Origin: Tetmemena sp. SeJ-2015
Taxonomy: Eukaryota > Ciliophora > Spirotrichea > Sporadotrichida > Oxytrichidae
DNA length: 64,000 nt
Direction of reading: 5' to 3'
Assembly: GCA_027382625.1 (NCBI GenBank)
Contig: JAJKFJ010021517.1
Span: forward strand, 175,121-239,120
Position numbers and translations under genes: made by a program
Notes under the pieces: model-generated
Seen by the model: only the letters and a program-made list of their open reading frames with translations
The model's database searches: none
Told to the model about the DNA's origin: nothing
In this document: positions 39,201 through 51,900 of the stretch, piece after piece
Position numbering within the stretch: position 1 is the stretch's first letter
How the letters are laid out: every line of letters starts with the position of its first letter

Positions 39201-40721
39201 CATAATTAATAAAAGAGAGCGATAGATGCAGTTGAGGACTTAGAAAGTCTCTATGAAGAGCTAAAAGGGAATGTCATCATAATGGCGAAGCAGTAGTACG
39301 GATCTAAATAGCTCTAAAGATATCTAGAAAAGGCCCCTCCAGAGCTAGTTGACTTTATAATCTCTGAAGTTATTGGAGAGCTCCATAATCTCATGTCGGA
39401 CCAATATGGAAACTATTTTTGCTAAAAACTTATGACTTCTTCAAGCTCATAACAAAGACTCTAAATATTGAAGTAGCTTAGGCCAAATATACTTTAAATT
39501 TCAAGCGATAAAAAAGGAACTCATTCCATGTAATGCCTTATAGATATGATTAACATGCCTGAGGAAGAGGATGAAATAGAGAAAGGCATAAAAGACCGCA
39601 TTATAGAAATGGCATTTGATTAAAATGCGAATCATGTGCTATAAAAAGTAATCTAGTGTTGTCCAGACGAGAAAATTAGATTCATCTATGAACCTATAAT
39701 GAAAGAGTTTATTAGTCTAGCTGTTGATCAAAATGGATTGTGTGTTGTAAAAAGACTCATTATTGTTGTGATCCTTATTTTTCTAAAAATCTCATTAAAT
39801 AAGAATGCTTAATATTAAGGTGACCTAGTAGAGTATGATTAAAGAAATTCAAGCAATCTTATCTGAAAATGCAGTTAAGCTAGTTTAGAATCCTTACGGC
39901 AATTATGCTGTATAGTAAGCAATTGAAATTTCATTATAGCTGAGAATTTAATAAAAAAGAGAATTAAATTATATATTAAATTAAAACGGAATAAATCAGT
40001 GACGGTTGAAATGTGTCAGATTTAAATAATAATTACACCATTCGATTCAGCATCAAATTCTAAGAACTTTTTATCCTTGCAACTTTTGTGTGGGAGCGCT
40101 CAATCAAGAGTTATAAGCGACACAAGTTTTGATCAAGATGAATATGGAGATGAAGAAGAATGCACACATCATATCTCTTGATTGAGAGGTTCTGCTGGGA
40201 GAATTAAAGAACAAACTCATATTATTTTTTTATTCTCTATCGAACAAGCTCCAAATCAGGGGGTGAATCTGTTATTTCAACTGACACGAAGTTTCAACTC
40301 TCCATTTATTATTTTAATCAATCTCCGATTTTAATTAAAATTCCTACTATATTTTATTCCAGCAAATTAAATTGAAACCTGGGAGATAGCTAACTGTGAG
40401 CCTATCTTTGTGAAATTAGAGGATCATCTTATGCAGCTCTCTGTTCAAAAATTCTCTTCAAACGTTATAGAAAAAATTCTTGAGAAAGCCCATTACACGA
40501 CTATCGAAAGATATATGAAGAAGCTTTGTAATATTGAAAGCATGAAGAGTCTAATAAAAAATATCTACGGATATTATGTCATACATAAGCTTATCACCGT
40601 GATCAGAGAGAACCATAAGAGGAGCGCTGATTTCGCACTGTAAGGAATAAGTGATACTCTGCATTATGCTACAGATAAATCACTCAATTAGAAATGGCAG
40701 TAAATTCTAGAATAATACTGA
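36219..40721 (+). CDS. Pumilio/PUF RNA-binding protein, interrupted by IESs including a MITE-like element
   Basis: mRNA 3'UTR-binding regulator. Start MNNQLFSNTPGMMQ; a long Gln/Ser-rich N-terminus follows, then a Cys-containing block (NCVICFKPISTKQLYIKNG) and a region with several beta-rich stretches. The PUF repeats start near 39300: YGSKQLQRYLEK, SDQYGNYFCQKLM, KKGTHSMQCLIDM, DQNANHVLQKVI, DQNGLCVVKRLI, NPYGNYAVQQAIE, QKFSSNVIEKIL, NIYGYYVIHKLI. It ends LNQKWQQILEQY, TGA. Three IESs are resolved: TTAGCTA (36380), ATTA (39759) and AATTGAAA (39921, 449 bp, holding the element). Larger AT-rich interruptions near 37150-37260 and 37450-37500 and a frame change at about 37728 were not resolved. 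It converges on the next gene, 72 bp apart. Confidence 0.93.
36380..36429 (+). other. IES in the PUF gene, pointer TTAGCTA
   Basis: TTAGCTA at 36380-36386 and 36423-36429. Removing 43 bp joins AQSQNQL to GMNKVHSNVEQ in frame. Confidence 0.85.
39759..39817 (+). other. IES (or intron) between PUF repeats, pointer ATTA
   Basis: ATTA at 39759-39762 and 39814-39817. Removing 55 bp gives CVVKRLIKVTQQSMIKE. A GT...AG reading (39765-39819, GTTGTG...TTAAG) is also in frame, so an atypical intron cannot be excluded. Confidence 0.65.
39921..40377 (+). other. 449 bp IES in the PUF domain, pointer AATTGAAA
   Basis: AATTGAAA at 39921-39928 and 40370-40377. Removing 449 bp gives NYAVQQAIETWEIANCEPIF in frame, continuous PUF repeats. 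The body is a complete member of the MITE-like family in reverse orientation. Confidence 0.93.
39932..40353 (-). mobile_element. MITE-like element, copy C, inside a PUF-gene IES
   Basis: Minus-strand orientation: TATAGTAGGAATTTTAATTAAAATC at one end and ...TTAAATTCTCAGCTATAAT at the other. The interior matches copy B (6207-6630) in order and spacing. Length about 422 bp, like A and B. Confidence 0.85.
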
Positions 40722-40793
40722 GAACGCATATATTAAATGAGTAATATAGTACAGACACTCTTAACTTACAACTACATCATTTGTCAACATTAA

Positions 40794-42534
40794 TTATTTA
40801 TAGTGAGCACAATTAACAGACTATTTTATCCCCTTCATGAATCTTACAATTACTTATCTGTGAAGATTTTAGAATTAATTAGTATTATTTCGATTGGCTC
40901 TAACTGAAGCGATGTGTTTTCGAGCAAATGCATTCTTTGAGATTTTCATCAGAACAGACTTGACACTTGTTCACAACTACGAGTTGTCGATTGTATCTCC
41001 TCACTCCCATCGAAACTCTTCAATGCTGAGGAGCATGCAACACTCTAGTTAAACCCACTTTTGCTTAAATTGTAATTTCTTTGGTGAGATTAAACCTTCT
41101 ATTGGACGTTAAATTCTATGAACTATTCAAACTTTAAAAGTACTCCTACTTTTGGCGGAGGTACTCTTACAAAAAATACTAATCCTCTTAGAACTAAGCA
41201 TTATTTATTTAATCTTGTCTCATGTTTTCTTCTTCTCTCATATAAGAGGTTTGCTTCTATTATAGTGGTGGCAAAAATGACAGCATTGTATCTTGTTGAG
41301 AGAAGTAATGCGGTTGCATAAAATTATTCTCATTGAAAGCTGAAAAATTTCCCTCCTCATATTGAAAAACTTGTTGCATTTGCTAATTTTCCGTTCCTTG
41401 AATGGCTCGCAGTTTCATTTTGAGAGTCTCCCATACTTAAACTTTGCTTTCATCAGAAATCGCAATAAAATCAGTGAGCTGTAAAGATCCGTTCGAGGGT
41501 AACGTTTCGAGTGGGAAATTGCATTTCTTCTTATCTCTAGTCTTGGATGGTGTAGACTAACTCACTTTATGTTCTTGAGGTGGTACCTGTAAATGAAGAG
41601 AATAAGCATCTGAATCTTAATGATTTACATATAGATATTGAGTATAGCTTGGATTCTAAGATGATCTAGATTGATTTTCAGTTTCGTATCTTTAATCATC
41701 TTAGATACAAGGATGTGCCCTACCTCTTCTTTCATAAGAAATGATCTCGTATTGTGCAAGCAGACTTTAGTTAGGCAGCAAAAACTTTTCATCCTAGAAA
41801 TGATCATTTTTAGAGGTGTTTAGACTCGAAAAATAATCATTCGCGAGATTTCGAGATTAATACTACCTCAGTCCGAGATGATCAGCTACTTGAAGGGCAG
41901 TAGGCTTGTATACACTTTCATATGACCTTAAATTCATGTGTGAAGGACAACAGGATGTACTTACGTGATTGGGTTTAGTAATTGAGTTGCTTTGCCTCTA
42001 CTTTACTTCTAACTGCTCAGGATTTTATTATATTAGTTTTAGTAATGGTCTTTATTCTTGCTTGAATTGCTTTTTCTCAGAAGTTTTCCTTTACTTCTTC
42101 TTTTTCTCTCTTTGGCAGAGCAGAATACTCTCTTCAAAGTTTAAGTAAACCCACTTTAATACTCCATGCTAGCATTCGGGGCATCTGATTTCATCTTTTT
42201 CAAAGTCTCCCTTATGATTTTGTCGAGTAAATGATGAATCGTTATTTTATTCCGGGATAATTCTCATGCCTCCATTTTCTGGCTAGGGATAATAAGTAAA
42301 ATCATCGTGTATATCATCAATGAAAGGCATGTCAAATGAATCATCAATCATTTCGAAGGCATCAGTTTAGTAGTTTTGATGTCTCAATTATCTTGAAGGA
42401 TCTTGAACAGCATACTAATTGGCCTCGTAGTTTAGGCCATTGAACTTATTCTGAGAATACTTAGGTTGCCCATATGCATGCAAAGAGTTTTCAATTTTGA
42501 TTTCTCTTTAAGCAGAGTATTGGTTGTTGTTCAT
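40794..42534 (-). CDS. Gln-rich protein with Cys-rich C-terminus (possible zinc-binding)
   Basis: Start MNNNQYSAQREIKIENS; the frame then runs TGA-free for about 1.5 kb. An acidic region (MIDDSFDMPFIDDIHDD) is followed by DEIRCPECQHGVLKW and a basic helix (REKKKKQRKTSEKKQFKQ). After a TGA at 41020-41022 the same strand continues in frame as NKCQVCSDENLKECICSKTH, NCKIHEGDKIVCQLCS. This Cys/His spacing looks zinc-binding, resembling a B-box-like or treble-clef module, so I extend the gene to the TGA at 40794. The TGA at 41020 is probably bypassed by a small IES that I could not define. No family assigned. It converges with the PUF gene. Confidence 0.65.
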
Positions 42535-42785
42535 TTTTATGTGTTGCTAATTATCAATTGCTTCTTCTTTTCTCAGACTTTCGATTACTTACTATATTTA
42601 TTTATAATTAAACCAATCCAAAAAAGCTATAATTTTCTCACTCAAATTATGCAAATGATGTGAGTTAGTTCCAAGAAGTTCTGAGAATAAACAGAAATAA
42701 ATAAGAGCACAGCCAATAATTGTGCTTGTCTTCTTCTAAATATTTGGTAATCGAAATAAAACTTAATATTATTGAGCTTATAAAC

Positions 42786-45700
42786 ATGATTAGTTCAAAC
42801 ATCCCATAGAGTAGCAAATAAAAGGGCTAGTTGCTCGCAGAAAAAGTAGGAACAGCAATAGCTGCTACCTATTTGCAATACCCTTCATTCAAGCAACCTT
42901 CTCTCAAATCCTCCTCTAACATTAAAAGCAATTTCGCTTCTACTGTGGAGGATAGAAACAAAATAAGTTTTTTAAAAGCTAAATTATTTGAGGACTCGAG
43001 ATTTGCAGTGTCGACTCAGAATGCAAAAGAGATGAGCACTCCTGGCACAATTCAATCGAACTCAAAAAGTTATTCACCAGCAATACTTGCAAACAGCGGA
43101 ATTAACTCGCCCAATCCTCAAAGTGCATATTCTCAACTCTAAAATCCAAAGACAAGAACAAATACAACCACTGCACTTCAGACGGCATCTTCTTCTGTTT
43201 AAAAAATTCATCCTCAAAAGATGACTACGACCACCAAGGATATTGATCAAATCCAGAGTATCCTAAAAGATAAAAAAGAAATTCAATAAAATACTACTGC
43301 TCATTGTAGACTAGAGGCTTAGAGAGTTAATCAAACCAATCAAAAAATGCGCAAATGCTCCCTAAAAATCATTCACAAGTAAACTAGTTGCAAATGGAAA
43401 AGAGTAATTTCGGATTTATCGGGATTAATCGCAAAAGTCCAGGTGTTTCCAATTTTGAAATATAAAGCGAAACATTTTTTAGATATCTATTATTCTAAAT
43501 TTATGAAACAATGATGTAAAGCAGCGACAAGGACTAAATTTAGATAGACTCAAAGAGTTTATTGAGATAATATCCTTAATAGCAAATTGGAATTACTGCA
43601 GAGCAACATTCCGAGGATTAATATTCTTATGAGTTAGGAGATCATTCATTATTGCAAGCCTCGATCATTAAATAAAGCGTAGTGAGAATAAATAATTAAT
43701 TTCCCATCCCTTAGGTTGCAATAAATGGTGAAATCTTCCAAAAATTTAACTTCTAAACAATGCATCATCAGTCTAGACCTATGCACTAAATGCAGATTCG
43801 CAACACTCTCAAAACTATGAATAGCTACGTAACTCGTTAAGGTAAGAATAATTATGAGCTACAAATCGACGAAGTAAGCAATCTTAGCTAAAGTTTGGCA
43901 AGCATTACCCCTTAAGAAAATTAGCCAATCAAGAAATAAAACTAATCATAATCAAAGGCTCAAATTGGAGTAATGCCCATGTTTGGAAAAATGGGTTAAA
44001 CTAAGACCATGAATTCAATTAAGAATCTTAACGCTTCTTAGAACCAGAACAATGATAGGAGCCTTTTTAACTACTCAAACTCACCAGAAGTTTTCCATTG
44101 ATTCAAGACATCTCTTGATAAACAGCAGACTTAGAATATTGCTTCTAGCTAGAATAAATATATCTTATCTGTTATCTAGAGAAACGAGTAACATAGTTTC
44201 AGGACTCTAAAGTCCTCTGCCCCATCTGCCTTGTAGTAGATGTTAAGCTTCAAAAGTAAAGAGGTCCTTTCTATGAATAAAGTTGAGTTGATAAATAAGG
44301 ACAGATTCCCCACGGGTAAACAGAACCCCCAGATCCTCTGCGAAGATCAGATTTAGTCGATAACCGACTCATAAAAATAAATTTAAAGGAAAATACATTG
44401 CATCTTTATGAACTATAAATTTATGCTTTTATGTGTGATTCAAGTGAAAGTTCGGTTCGTTTTTTGGAAGGAGAAGACGGCGAGACTTTTCATGACGCAA
44501 AGAGCAATTTCGATGGGATGAGTGACGAGCCCTTCTCTTTAACTCATAGGATACATCACAATCCAAATAATGACCCTCACAGTGTAGGCCAATCTCCGAG
44601 AAACGGCTCTCCGAATCAAGACTTTGCCGGAAGAGAGTTAGGAAGTGGATGGAGGAGGTAGGTTGACAAAATCCCTAGCATAAAAATAGCCACTCTAAAA
44701 ACTAGCCCAATCAGCAGCCGCAAACAGAGTATAAGAGGGAGGAACATGGAGATAATGGAGTATTCTATGGATGTGGACGATAGGAGAAACATCTCACAAC
44801 TCAAGAATGATCTTAGTACTGTCCTCAAGCAGAATGAGATGCGATTTTTTAACGAGGGTCAACTTTCTTTCTAGTCACCGAGAGAAACAGAAAAAAATTA
44901 GGCTCCGAACATTTAGCAACTTCTCAGAGAGTCAGAAAGAGCTGACACAAAAGATGAGTCAAAACTTAACTTTTTGAATGAACTTATATTTGCTAAATGA
45001 GAACGTCCTAATGGACAAGATCAGGACCTATGTGAAACAAAAATTTGAAAAGCAAAAATAAGAGCAAATTCAGCTTGCACAGTAGCAGGAGATTGAGGAA
45101 ATTTAAAGAAAGCAAATGGACTATAGAATAACCGAAAATAAGAGCAACACCAACAAAAATGGAAGGATAAAGCAAGAAGAACAGGAAAAATCTAGGCTTC
45201 AAGCAATTTAAGGGAAGTTATAATACGTGAATCTTGTTGATGAAGAAGAGAAACCTACGACTTAAAACTAGAGGCCAAATATGTTTGAGAAGAAGAAATC
45301 TAGTAATCTGACAGTGGCATCGTAGCTTAAGCAGCCATCTGCTCTTAATCAAGAAGACTTAACTAAAACTTAGGCGAGCAATAATTACATGTCCCCACAG
45401 AGTCAGAGACAAAATCTGGACAGATAGAATTCTGTCTTCTAAACTAACCAAACTTTGCAAATGTAAATGAGTTAAGGTGTCTTAAGGCAGAGTAATGAGT
45501 AGTTTATTTAGAAAAGACCGGGCTAAAAGCAGTAGGCAGTTGGCTCAGGCATAGATTAATTCCCTTACCCTCAAAAGAACGCTCAATCTCCTAATTTAAT
45601 GTAGAGTGCGAATTAACCTTAAAATTGGAAAGCTAAAAACCACCAGCCCTCATCAAATTAAAAAAGCGAAAATGGATTCTTATCCATAAATTTCTCTCCA

Positions 45701-47165
45701 GATAATCCAAGATTCCCTTAAAATAATGTCTCAAATGGAGAACTATTATCCCCGACAGAAGTTTATCTTCCTCTTGATTAGATAAATCGTAGTTCATAGT
45801 CAATTCACTTGCAGGATAGATAATAATAGTAGGCTTTTCCATAAGCAAATAACAAATAGTTTGCTTCCAGAAATCGTAGTTAGGAAGGACCGCAGTAAAA
45901 ATAAACATAAAACACCTAGAACCCATATGAATATTATGTGGATAAAGCTAAGTCTCAGGTTCAAGCAGCTGCAAATTTCGGATTAAAGAAGTTCTCCCAA
46001 GATAACGTAGGTAAGCAAAGCAAAGGCTTAAGTTCGAGGCAGCAAGTGTATGGCTAGGGTGCTGAGAATAGAGATTAAAAGAGCTTTGCGAAGAGTTAGC
46101 AAAGAGAGACCATAATTAAGCTGAGGATAATAAATAGAAGGAAAAGCTTTATGATGAAATATACAAGACTCTGCTGGATTAGAAAGACTAAGGCAGAACT
46201 TTTGCAGACAAAATGAAAGAATTCTTTGTCACTCCTCTCAAGATCTACAGATTAGGATTTTAATATAATATATAAAAAATGATCTAATAGATTTGCTATA
46301 GAATTTTTTGGAGCCAGTAAAGAAGGAGAAAATGAATGCTATGAGCCTAAGGAAGGAGTGAACAATAAGCTTTAGAATAATAAATCTGCTAAGAGTTTGC
46401 TCTAGCTGCCTCGAGTCTCTTAAAAAGAGCAAATCTAAAATTTGCAAAAGTTAAACAGGATCCACTCTCCTTCTCCTCATTCTTAGCAAAGAAGCACTGC
46501 TCTTAAGAAGTCTTTTTAATAAGCTGAGCCAGAGGAAATAGTAGTATTCAAGCAGATATGTTAAACTTAATATATATTCTTTAAAATATATATCATGTTG
46601 CTTTTTTATTTATTTGTAGCTAAGAGCTTAAAATAGCTCCTAAGCTAACTAATTTATCCAATTGCAGCTCATCGTGACTTAAAACTTTATACTTCTCTTT
46701 GATCCTGCTTAACTTGGTGGTATAAGCTCTGAAAATGCCTGCGATTTGAGTATGTTTGACCGCCCGCTGATAGAAATCTCAAGATCTAATATATCCACTC
46801 TATAAAGTTAAAATGGTGGCAAAGAAAACTAGTCTGATAGAAATAAGCCAAAGAGAGCAGCTAGATCAAGAGCTTACTAGAATCTAAATGAAAAGCAAAT
46901 ATACATCCAGCTCAAGAAATAAATTGACATCCTTAATATGGAATCAAACCTCAATAAAAGAGTTTGATTATTAGATTAATTTAAAAGCGTAAAGATGCTT
47001 TAAGAAAAATGTGTTAGCAATTTCATGCTCAAGAAGCAGATTGACCCTAGGATAATAAGCCAGATAAAAGACACATTCGACCACTCAACAATAATTTCAG
47101 AAGTCAGCATCAGCTTTGGCTCTACAAATTTAGAAAGGAAATTCTTAGATATCATGAGGATTTGA
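42786..47165 (+). CDS. Very large Gln-rich protein with helical segments, unknown function
   Basis: Start MISSNIPQSSKQKGQLLAE. Long TGA-free frames follow one another with small shifts near 43350, 44102, 44996, 46130 and 46975, and AT-rich interruptions at about 44380-44430, 46250-46300 and 46555-46620. Folded-looking pieces are MDVDDRRNISQLKNDLSTVL, ENVLMDKIRTYVKQKFEKQK (coiled coil), KEKLYDEIYKTLLDQKDQ, TFADKMKEFFVTPLK and MLQEKCVSNFMLKKQIDPR. The rest is Gln/Ser/Asn-rich. Ends NLERKFLDIMRI, TGA. Two adjacent genes cannot be ruled out, since the TGA near 44996 is bypassed only by assuming a very small IES or an indel. Confidence 0.62.
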
Positions 47166-47390
47166 AAGAAGTTTAAAAGAAATAGAAAAAGTTTATGAAA
47201 ACTCAAATATAATAATCATTTCTAGAAAGCAGATATCAGTTGAAATAAAGTATAAACATTTCAAATAATATTTTAAGTTTATAAATATTAGGTAAATAAA
47301 TCAGGATTTATTTTTCCTTGTTTAAATTGACTCTAGACTATAATCATAGCTATATTTAAACCTAATATTTGCTAGTATCGTTTAATTAAT

Positions 47391-48838
47391 ACTCTTTAAG
47401 ATATAGGACTTGACTTTTACCAATCCAGCAAGCTCCTGTCTGGTATACCAAGTAGAACAGGAGTCATAGCTATGATTTGATCTTTTAGAATAAAAATCAA
47501 CTTCTTAAAATAGATTCCTCTTGTTATAACTGATCCGTATGGCTATTATGCAACGATCTATTTCACAGTTTACATAAAGAACTACCAAGTAATGCACAGG
47601 GATGCTCCAGTTTACTCCCAATATCCTGATCGAACTGTAACCGTGTCTCAACCTTTCTGCTTTTGCCTAAACGACCATGAATTTTGGGATCCAGGCGATA
47701 ATTAGCCACTAGTTTTGTTTGCCTCGACACTTTACAGTGAAGCCCTCCCCTCTTGGCTATAGTTTGAGCCTACTACAAGATGCTTTATTAATTTAATTGA
47801 TGAGTTTGCTTTTACGGCACAGCACCCGCTCAAGTATAGAATGTTACAGTGTATATAATCGCAGTAAACTAAATAAGCTAAGACACAGACACTGATTCCT
47901 TCATTTTGAGGGTGGTTGGAAACAATAACCCAAAACTCTAAGCTCAATACCTAGATGAAAAAGTGGAAGTTGAGATCTACTTATATGAGTGGTTTGAAAC
48001 TACAATGCCTATCAGGCTATTTATAGATCAAGAGACTAATAAACTTAATTTATATCAAAGTTCTTTATGTATTATGAAGATCCTAGTTTAGAAATGCAAC
48101 CTTTAGCATAAGTGGTGGGTATGGCTCAAGTCTACCTGATTGGCTGAGTTTCAATCCAGATAATAGAACTATATTTGGGCAGGGAAATATTGCAGGCGTT
48201 TATTGGGTAGATGTGTAATTTAAAGACGATGGAGGTTTAGTTGCATACACGAATGTGAGGATCAAAGTTCTCGATAAGAGCAGAGTCAATAAGAACAAGA
48301 TAATAAATTATGAACAATTTTATTTCGAGATTATTAGTTAAGATAGTCATAAATTACGTTTTCATGGGAATGACTATGATGTCATTCGCAATTCTGATAA
48401 TTTACTCTCTCCAATTCAGCTTTTAAACTTTCGCAGGCTATGAAAAAGAGAATTCATTTTTTTATTAATAATATTTGTGAATAGCAAGGAGATAGGCTCA
48501 AGAATGTGATACACTTTTATTTTAATGGCGAGTAAGAGATTTGCAGAATACAAAGATGTGGAGGTGCTCTATCACTTGCCTTATTTCCAAAAAGATTCTT
48601 CGAGAGTTTACTCTAGTATATAGAACTAGCTCCAATAAAAATCAGTTCACACTTATAATTCAAGAGCCTACGTATAAGCTGGCTAAAATGACTAAATGGG
48701 CAAAATTATTTTTACTTATGATATTAAAATGCTTGAAATATGGGCCCTGGCTAAGTGTCTTAAATATCTCACTATCATATGGAAGATGCGCAAGAAAAAG
48801 ATTAAATCTATTATGGGCCAGTTAAGACAGTAAATTGA
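47391..48838 (+). CDS. CADG-domain surface protein, 3' half (plus-strand block of an inverted scrambled gene)
   Basis: Encodes cadherin-like (CADG, dystroglycan-type) repeats: LLSGIPSRTGVIAMI, ITDPYGYYATIYFTVYIKN, LPSWLQFEPTTRCF, TAPAQVQNVTVYIIAVN, SLPDWLSFNPDNRTIFGQ, GNIAGVYWVDVQFKDDGG. It then runs to a conserved-looking end (LYHLPYFQKDSSRVYSS, YGPVKTVN, TGA 48836-48838). There is no start codon. It begins at pointer ACTCTTTAA (47391-47399), also present inverted at 48925-48933, where the minus-strand block ends. Joining gives TTLQDIGLDFYQSSK, completing a CADG domain. One IES (GATT, 47474) is resolved; shifts near 47810, 48100 and 48420-48530 are not. Likely an extracellular/cell-surface adhesion protein. 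Confidence 0.82.
47474..47516 (+). other. IES in the CADG gene, pointer GATT
   Basis: GATT at 47474-47477 and 47513-47516. Removing 39 bp gives GVIAMIPLVITDPYGYYA in frame. Confidence 0.8.
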
Positions 48839-48924
48839 TCACTAATCCTGCCTATTATGCTTATAAATTATTGTCTCCAAATTAATTTTCCAATTTTTTA
48901 AAAATTTTTTTCAAGGTATATATT

Positions 48925-51900
48925 TTAAAGAGTAGTCTGATCTTGAGAGTTTTTAAAGTTCCAAGTAAGATAGTCTCCATCTATGTCATAGACCATAGAT
49001 GAAAAATTAAATGCGTATTACCTGCCCACTCCCATATACAGAGTCTTGAACAGAGCTCTCTTCATCGGTGGAATATTCACTAGCAGAGTTCTAAATTAAG
49101 AAAGTTAAAAGCTCAATCAATATATTACTTGTAGTAGGAATATTCACCACTGTGAGTATCGTAAGCTGTGAATTTGAGATTCATATACTCACTTGAGTCG
49201 CTGATCATAGGGTAGCCTCTGAATACTCCACTTGTTATGTCATACCCCATCCAATTAGGTCTGTCAGTATCATCGCTATAAGTTAGTGAATAAGTCAAAG
49301 TATCTGAATCAGCATCTGTGAACCAAGTGGCAGTCTTTATAAGCAGCAGCACATCCAAAAATAAATTTATTTACCCTGGTAGTAGTTATCTTAGACAAAG
49401 GGGAAGTAGTCATCAAAGTAAGTTGTGGGAATACCTTCAGTAGGATCAATGAAATAATTCAAGTTTGTAAATTAAATGTCAGAGAAGGAATAAGCTATTC
49501 CTGTTGCTGTTGGGTGATGGCTGCTAATTTATATATATTGAGAAAGGTTCCTGTCGGTTGGATATAGCTATTTAAAGTGTAGACTCAATTAATTAATACT
49601 AGTAAGTTTTTAAATTTTGGTTCACTTAATTAAATTATATCATAATTATAATTGATAAGTACCGTTTTTTAATTAAATTGTACGAATCATGGTACCTATA
49701 TTATTATTGGTTGTCTTCATAGCTTGACCGAAAAGCATTCCGATCCACTTTATATGATTGAAGCCATTCACATAAGCAGGAATGAAGGTCAGCCACACTG
49801 TGTGATTGGTGTGCTTGTAAGTTGTATCCAGAGCATCTGAAGAGGTGTCTGAGTCGTAAAATTTCTCAAGCGACTGAGACCAAGATATATATTAGCATAC
49901 TCCTGCGTATGAATCGTATTGGATGGTGAAAGGTGTGAAACCTGTCCCGTAATCATTGACGGGAGTGGTGTCTATTGGAGATACCATAAAGGTATTTACT
50001 ACAAACTAATCGATGTTGTTGTAGCAAAAGACATCTAAGTAAACAAAAGTTTTTCTTTTATAAAACTGCTCCAGTATACTCAGGGTACATCTCAAACGTC
50101 TTGTTCTATTCAAAGAACATCATCCAGTAAGGAATCATTGTCGAGTTAAATTGTACCAGTGGTGTGTAAGAAAGTTTATTTCTTACTTTATATAAGACAG
50201 CTGTTAAGTATAAGTGTCTTTTGCTATTTTAAAAATCTCAGCCCAGTTTGAGGAATATTGGGATTTAAGTTTGGTACCAGGGGGAGGCTTAAGGATTTTT
50301 TCCACATTACTTTTAGGTAACTGAGTTTCGTAATTTCTTGCGAGTAAATTGCTAATTCCTATCCTAGCCAACTTGTTGGAAATAATTTTCTGGATATTTA
50401 GCGCCAGTGGAGGAACTTAAGGATATCCACAATTACTTTGAGGATAACTGAGTAATTCGTATCTTCTTAGCGAGTGAATGCTCTAAAAAAAAAAAAAAAA
50501 AAAAATTTTTTTTTTTTTTTTTTTAGTTAGCTTATATCCAGGAATAATAAATTCCCTCACTAGATATTGCTGTCCCTGATAAATCTCAAAACTTGATTTA
50601 GATAATCATTAGTATATTCAAATTAAATAGGGAGTGGAAGATTCATCTGTAGTAGTTGTGATTGAAAAGCCTCCAAAGCTGGTGCCTGGAACTTCATAAG
50701 TCTTGCCCAAGTAGTAAATTCTCCAGAGATTAGTAGATGGTCCGCTCCCTTGTAGAGTTGTATGACAAATTTATGGAAGGCCAATCTTAAAATTAATTCC
50801 CTTTTATAAAGCATTTATATTTTAGAGAATCTAGCATTTAAAATAAATGAATCTGAAATACTGGAGTGATAAATGAATAAATTGAATGTACTGAGTATAT
50901 GTCGAGGCCTTGCCGACACGAAGAGGGGGAAAGAAGTCCATAGAGTCATGAGAATCCGCCATCAAATTAGTTGAGAGTGAATAAGTTGCTTAAAACCCTG
51001 TAGAGTAGGTGTAGAGATTGATACTTCCAGGGTTAACAACATGTATGAAATAATATGCAATTGAAAACATAGGTAGAGAAAATCCTCTCATTAATTTAGT
51101 AGGAGTAAAACGTAGGATTAGCAAGTGAGATGTTGTATTGCTATACTGTCGCCTCTGTTAAGAAATTTATTTTAAATTACATATTAATTAGAAATTGAAT
51201 GATGAGAAGTAAAAGCATTAATTTAAATTGACGGTGAATATAGTTGCAGCGAAGAGGCCTCCAAGCCATGATATTGGTGGGGTCCTGCCGTTATCACTGT
51301 TTCTGTAAATTTTGGGCTTCACAAATCTCTTGTTTAGATAAGGACTATGAGAATCATAAGTAGTAGCAGTTTATTGAGGTCGAGACTCAAACGTCATCCT
51401 CCAGTGAGTTCCCAATTAATTAAATTTATAAGAGTTTTAGCATAGAGCCAAATAGTCTCTCCACTCACAGAGCCTAGTCGAGCTGCAGTGGAAGAACCAG
51501 ATATATAGATGAATCCAGCATCATCCACGTCTATAGCATAGCCTGTAGCATGACCATCTCTATCGCCAAAGTACGCAGCCTCATCTGGGAAAGTATTGCC
51601 AAATTAACATTATAATAAACTATTGAGAACCATATTCGTAACATCAAACTTTATGATAAACCAGTTATCGTATTTCCCTCTGTTTGAATCACCTGTGCAA
51701 TCTTAAATTATAAAGGGCATAATTTCTTTATTACTTGCTCAAAGATAAATTGGAAGTCATCTCTGTCGCACTCGTTATTAGTTTGCGTTCCGTTATTGTC
51801 AACGCAAAAGACCTGAGAGTAAAACATGTATCTACTTGAGTTGGTGTTCGAGGTATAGTTTCCTGAGCCAAATAGGTAGTCCCACACATTTTTCTTGAAC

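Noticed and set aside
47344..47473. TCATAGCTAT direct repeat (47344 and 47464) as an IES pointer
   Set aside because: The second copy lies inside the CADG coding strand; removal would delete the segment entered by the 9 bp inverted pointer.
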